A stretch of 7,186 nt of DNA from Clostridiales bacterium (lineage in GTDB: Bacteria > Bacillota > Clostridia > Oscillospirales > Acutalibacteraceae). A model generated the notes under the pieces. It was not told the origin of the DNA and searched no databases. It was given only the letters and a program-made list of their open reading frames with translations. Position numbers and translations under genes: made by a program. The stretch covers positions 1 to 7,186 of the forward strand of contig JAHZES010000075.1 of the NCBI GenBank assembly GCA_019421725.1, given 5' to 3'. How positions within the stretch are numbered: position 1 is the stretch's first letter; every line of letters starts with the position of its first letter. Shown one piece after another: positions 5,689 through 7,186 of this stretch.

Positions 5689-5721
5689 AAAAAACAAATC
5701 CCGGCCGTTTGCAACGGATTT
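5689..5721 (-). promoter_or_regulatory. Hairpin with T-tract at the start of the parA leader
   Basis: At the predicted transcript start, AAATCC (5721-5716) can pair with GGATTT (5701-5696) around an inner GTT-GCA-AAC stem, followed by G and six T (5694-5689). It resembles a weak attenuator, or a 5' stabilising hairpin. Only six outer pairs are perfect, so function is uncertain. Confidence 0.3.
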
Positions 5722-5727
5722 ACTGGT

Positions 5728-5756
5728 ATTATACCACACGAAAAGAGGAATGAAAA
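5728..5756 (-). promoter_or_regulatory. Probable parA-parB-serS promoter
   Basis: On the minus strand TTTTCA (5756-5751), 17 nt, then TATAAT (5733-5728) preceded by TGG, an extended -10. The -35 is only 13 bp from the parS site at 5770-5785, so a spreading ParB complex would cover this promoter. Confidence 0.65.
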
Positions 5757-5769
5757 GCCTTTTACTGCA

Positions 5770-5785
5770 TGTTTCACGTGAAACA
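5770..5785. promoter_or_regulatory. parS: parS site 2
   Basis: A second perfect copy of TGTTTCACGTGAAACA, 976 bp from site 1, lies just upstream of the parA promoter. Proximity makes autoregulation by ParB plausible, but this is not shown. Confidence 0.97.
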
Positions 5786-6097
5786 ACGCAAAATTCTGCA
5801 GCCAAACAATAGCGCAACACCAAAAGCAACGAATTTTTTTACGCCGTTCCCCCGCTTGCTCCGTTTTGAGTATCTGCACCCACGAATATAAATAACGAAG
5901 TTTACTATTCTTAAACTGCAATTGCTTTCAGAATTTCGATTGATTGCGAACCTCTGATCATATATAATGAGAACAGCATTGACGATACGCGGCCGGTTCC
6001 AGATGCTTTGAGCGCTGTGATGCTTTTAAACCATTGAATACAAGAGAGTACTGCGTTTTTATTTGACTTATTCACTTAAAGCTACGAGGGTTAAATT
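5786..6097. other. Intergenic stretch between parS site 2 and the membrane-protein gene
   Basis: I see no credible protein or RNA gene on either strand here. Apart from the plus-strand promoter at 5940-5968, positions 5786-5939 show only AT-rich sequence without clear repeats. Positions 5975-6097 would be the 5' leader of the membrane gene; repeated ATGCT words there pair weakly with an upstream AGCAT, without a convincing structure. Confidence 0.5.
5940..5968 (+). promoter_or_regulatory. Probable promoter of the membrane-protein gene
   Basis: TTGATT (5940-5945), a 17-nt spacer and a perfect TATAAT (5963-5968). The predicted start is near 5975, leaving about 120 nt of leader. It is a near-consensus promoter dedicated to the inserted gene and divergent from that of parA. 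Confidence 0.6.
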
Positions 6098-6655
6098 ATG
6101 AAAGTATTGTCTAAAAAGTGTTTGCTGCATAATGCAGTCATTTTACTGATTTACGTTTCTTTTTGTGCCTTATCAAAGCATTTCATCTCTCTTTCAACTA
6201 CCTTTTTTGCTCTGCACAACATTCTCATTTTGACACTAAGCGCAGTATATATGTATTACGATTTTAACACAAACATATTTAAGTTTAAATTGACGTTCTC
6301 CAATTGTATCAGACAAATTTTAATCGGACTTGGCGCCGCCATATTGCTTTCTCTTTGTTTCGTCTGCATTGCGGTCCTGTTCGAAGATGTTTCGCTGCTT
6401 CCGCAGCTGCAAGAGCCTTTGAATATACAATGCATGATCATATTTGTGTCTTTGCAAATGATTATTGCGTTAGCGAAGGAAGCGTTTTTCAATTATTACC
6501 TGTGCGACACTCTTATCCTGCTGCTGCGCGGGAATGCCGTACTGAGCTTTATTGCCGCTTGCTTTTGTGTTCCGATCGATCGCATTGCTGATCCGAAAAA
6601 GGCTTCACAGGGAAAACACCTTCTATATTTGTTCCGGTATGCATTTCTTTTATAA
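6098..6655 (+). CDS. Multi-pass membrane protein, weakly CPBP-like, probably frameshifted near its end
   Basis: The 185-residue frame has GAGGG 7 nt before ATG 6098, a proper ribosome-binding site. Hydrophobic segments at about 9-28, 34-54, 72-95, 112-127 and 133-156 suggest a multi-pass membrane protein. KEAFFNYYL (127-135) recalls the EExxxR motif of CPBP intramembrane proteases, but the first Glu and the Arg are changed (K127, N132), so catalysis is doubtful. After about residue 150 the sequence turns hydrophilic. The +1 frame (6546-6686), by contrast, stays hydrophobic and holds GMHFFYNLMAYL, much like a CPBP-type His motif. I read this as a one-base insertion or two-base deletion in this copy, with the original stop at 6684-6686. 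The gene is AT-rich and faces against noc, parA and parB, whose order it interrupts. This suggests recent insertion. The specific function is unknown. Confidence 0.6.
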   Translation: MKVLSKKCLLHNAVILLIYVSFCALSKHFISLSTTFFALHNILILTLSAVYMYYDFNTNIFKFKLTFSNCIRQILIGLGAAILLSLCFVCIAVLFEDVSLLPQLQEPLNIQCMIIFVSLQMIIALAKEAFFNYYLCDTLILLLRGNAVLSFIAACFCVPIDRIADPKKASQGKHLLYLFRYAFLL

Positions 6656-6662
6656 TTTAATG

Positions 6663-6732
6663 GCATACCTTGTATTTTCGATCTGAGCAAAAGGGCTGCG
6701 GCTGTGCCGTGAAAGGTATGCTGCAGCTGTGC
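6663..6732. repeat. Short inverted and direct repeats after the membrane gene
   Basis: GCATACCTT (6663-6671) and AAGGTATGC (6713-6721) form a perfect 9-bp inverted repeat 41 bp apart. GCTGCGGCTGTGC (6695-6707) and GCTGCAGCTGTGC (6720-6732) are direct repeats with one mismatch. No terminator-like T run follows. They could be remnants of an insertion or a weak structured 3' end. Confidence 0.35.
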
Positions 6733-6766
6733 GCTTGTGCGGGAACTTAAACCCGTTCGCTTTTGA

Positions 6767-6782
6767 TGTTTCACGTGAAACA
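6767..6782. promoter_or_regulatory. parS: parS site 3
   Basis: A third perfect TGTTTCACGTGAAACA lies 997 bp from site 2, downstream of noc and two bases from the hairpin at 6785-6815. Together with site 2 it brackets the inserted membrane gene. Confidence 0.97.
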
Positions 6783-6784
6783 AT

Positions 6785-6815
6785 TTGGGCGGTGCATCTT
6801 GAATGCACCGCCCAA
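6785..6815 (-). terminator. Hairpin downstream of noc, probable terminator with a poor T-tail
   Basis: A perfect 13-bp stem, TTGGGCGGTGCAT (6785-6797) against ATGCACCGCCCAA (6803-6815), has loop CTTGA and lies 36 nt after the noc stop. On the minus strand it is followed by ATTGTTTC rather than a clean T run, and on the plus strand by TAAAAAAG. Termination of noc is the likeliest role, but efficiency is uncertain. Confidence 0.5.
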
Positions 6816-6850
6816 TAAAAAAGAGGGGGAAATGAAAACAGCAGGTTGAT

Positions 6851-7186
6851 TCAGGCCGAGCGTTCTTTGCAGGCAGCCTGCTTTGGGATCCGAATCACAT
6901 ACTCGATACAGTCATCCGTTTCGTTTTGCTCCTCTGAAGCATCGATTCCGGAACGGCGCATCAGGTCGAGCGCATGCGCCACCGTGTTAAAAAAGATACG
7001 AACATCCTTTACAATAATAATTGTGTGGGGAGCCGCTTTTCCCTTTCTTTGTCCGTTCAGCAGCTGCTCCACGCGCGCCTCTGTTTTGGCGACCGTTAAT
7101 TCCTTTTCGCCGATCTCCCGCAAAAGCTGCATTCTCGCCGCCCCGTCTTCCAGCCGGAGCAACGCCCTCGCGTGACGCTCCGAAAG
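6851..7186 (-). CDS. noc: Nucleoid occlusion protein Noc, C-terminal part
   Basis: 111 residues are visible; the gene continues beyond the right edge. It begins within LSERHARALLRL, a segment after the helix-turn-helix shared by ParB and Noc. LTVAKTEARVEQLL follows. The end is KDVRIFFNTVAHALDLMRRS, then GIDASEEQNETDDCIEYVIR, then IPKQ. This KDxRI-NT...SG-D...IPK tail is characteristic of Noc and differs from the ParB C-terminus encoded at 3883, which argues for noc rather than a second parB. In Bacillus, Noc binds its own palindrome, spreads with CTP, and tethers DNA to the membrane through an N-terminal amphipathic helix to prevent division over the nucleoid. The helix and DNA-recognition helix are outside the window, so DNA specificity cannot be judged. 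Confidence 0.9.
   Translation of the reverse strand, partial: LSERHARALLRLEDGAARMQLLREIGEKELTVAKTEARVEQLLNGQRKGKAAPHTIIIVKDVRIFFNTVAHALDLMRRSGIDASEEQNETDDCIEYVIRIPKQAACKERSA

Noticed and set aside
5583..5921. 112-codon minus-strand frame upstream of parA
   Set aside because: It reads through parS site 2 and the parA promoter, lacks a ribosome-binding site and has no recognisable domain.
1..7186. Search by eye for CRISPR arrays, tRNA or rRNA genes, and insertion sequences
   Set aside because: No regularly spaced long repeats, no tRNA-like T-loop and acceptor patterns, and no transposase motifs were seen.

Overview
The window looks like a chromosomal segment close to the replication origin of a Gram-positive, low-to-mid GC Firmicute, most likely a clostridium of the Oscillospiraceae/Ruminococcaceae type. 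This rests on three things. First, a noc gene lies next to a parA-parB (soj-spo0J) pair, the arrangement found beside oriC in many Firmicutes. Second, three perfect 16-bp parS sites (TGTTTCACGTGAAACA) are present. Third, an L-serine dehydratase beta-subunit gene of the two-subunit iron-sulfur type is present. The species assignment is inference; the segregation locus is directly visible.

Layout, left to right. Positions 1-272 hold the 5' part of sdaAB on the minus strand, with a good promoter upstream. Positions 435-1175 (minus) encode a NERD-domain nuclease-like protein with a C-terminal topoisomerase-type zinc finger. Positions 1374-2201 (plus) encode a PIG-L/LmbE-type deacetylase whose start codon is unclear. 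Its promoter overlaps a near-match to the B. subtilis Noc-binding sequence. Positions 2202-2558 hold no protein gene that I trust, but contain the most unusual element here. It consists of helically phased TTACAA repeats, a strong sigma-A-type promoter and about 155 nt of transcribed sequence with CCUCC-type (anti-Shine-Dalgarno) pyrimidine tracts. It ends in a perfect 19-bp hairpin with a T7 tail. I read this as an undescribed regulated small RNA.

Positions 2559-5581 (minus) are parA, parB and serS, probably one operon read from a promoter at 5728-5756 and ended by the terminator at 2501-2536. A parS site sits between parA and parB, another upstream of the parA promoter, and a third just downstream of noc. 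They are spaced 976 and 997 bp apart. Between noc and parA, on the opposite strand, lies an AT-rich membrane-protein gene (6098-6655) with its own promoter. It looks like a late insertion into the conserved cluster and appears to carry a frameshift near its 3' end. The right edge holds the C-terminal part of noc (minus).

Functionally, ParB loads on parS and spreads as a CTP-dependent clamp. ParA uses ATP to move or regulate ParB-bound origins. Noc, a ParB paralogue, protects the nucleoid from division. serS appears to ride in the segregation operon, with no T-box leader directly in front of it. The NERD gene, the membrane gene and the putative small RNA are the accessory parts of an otherwise conserved origin-proximal region.
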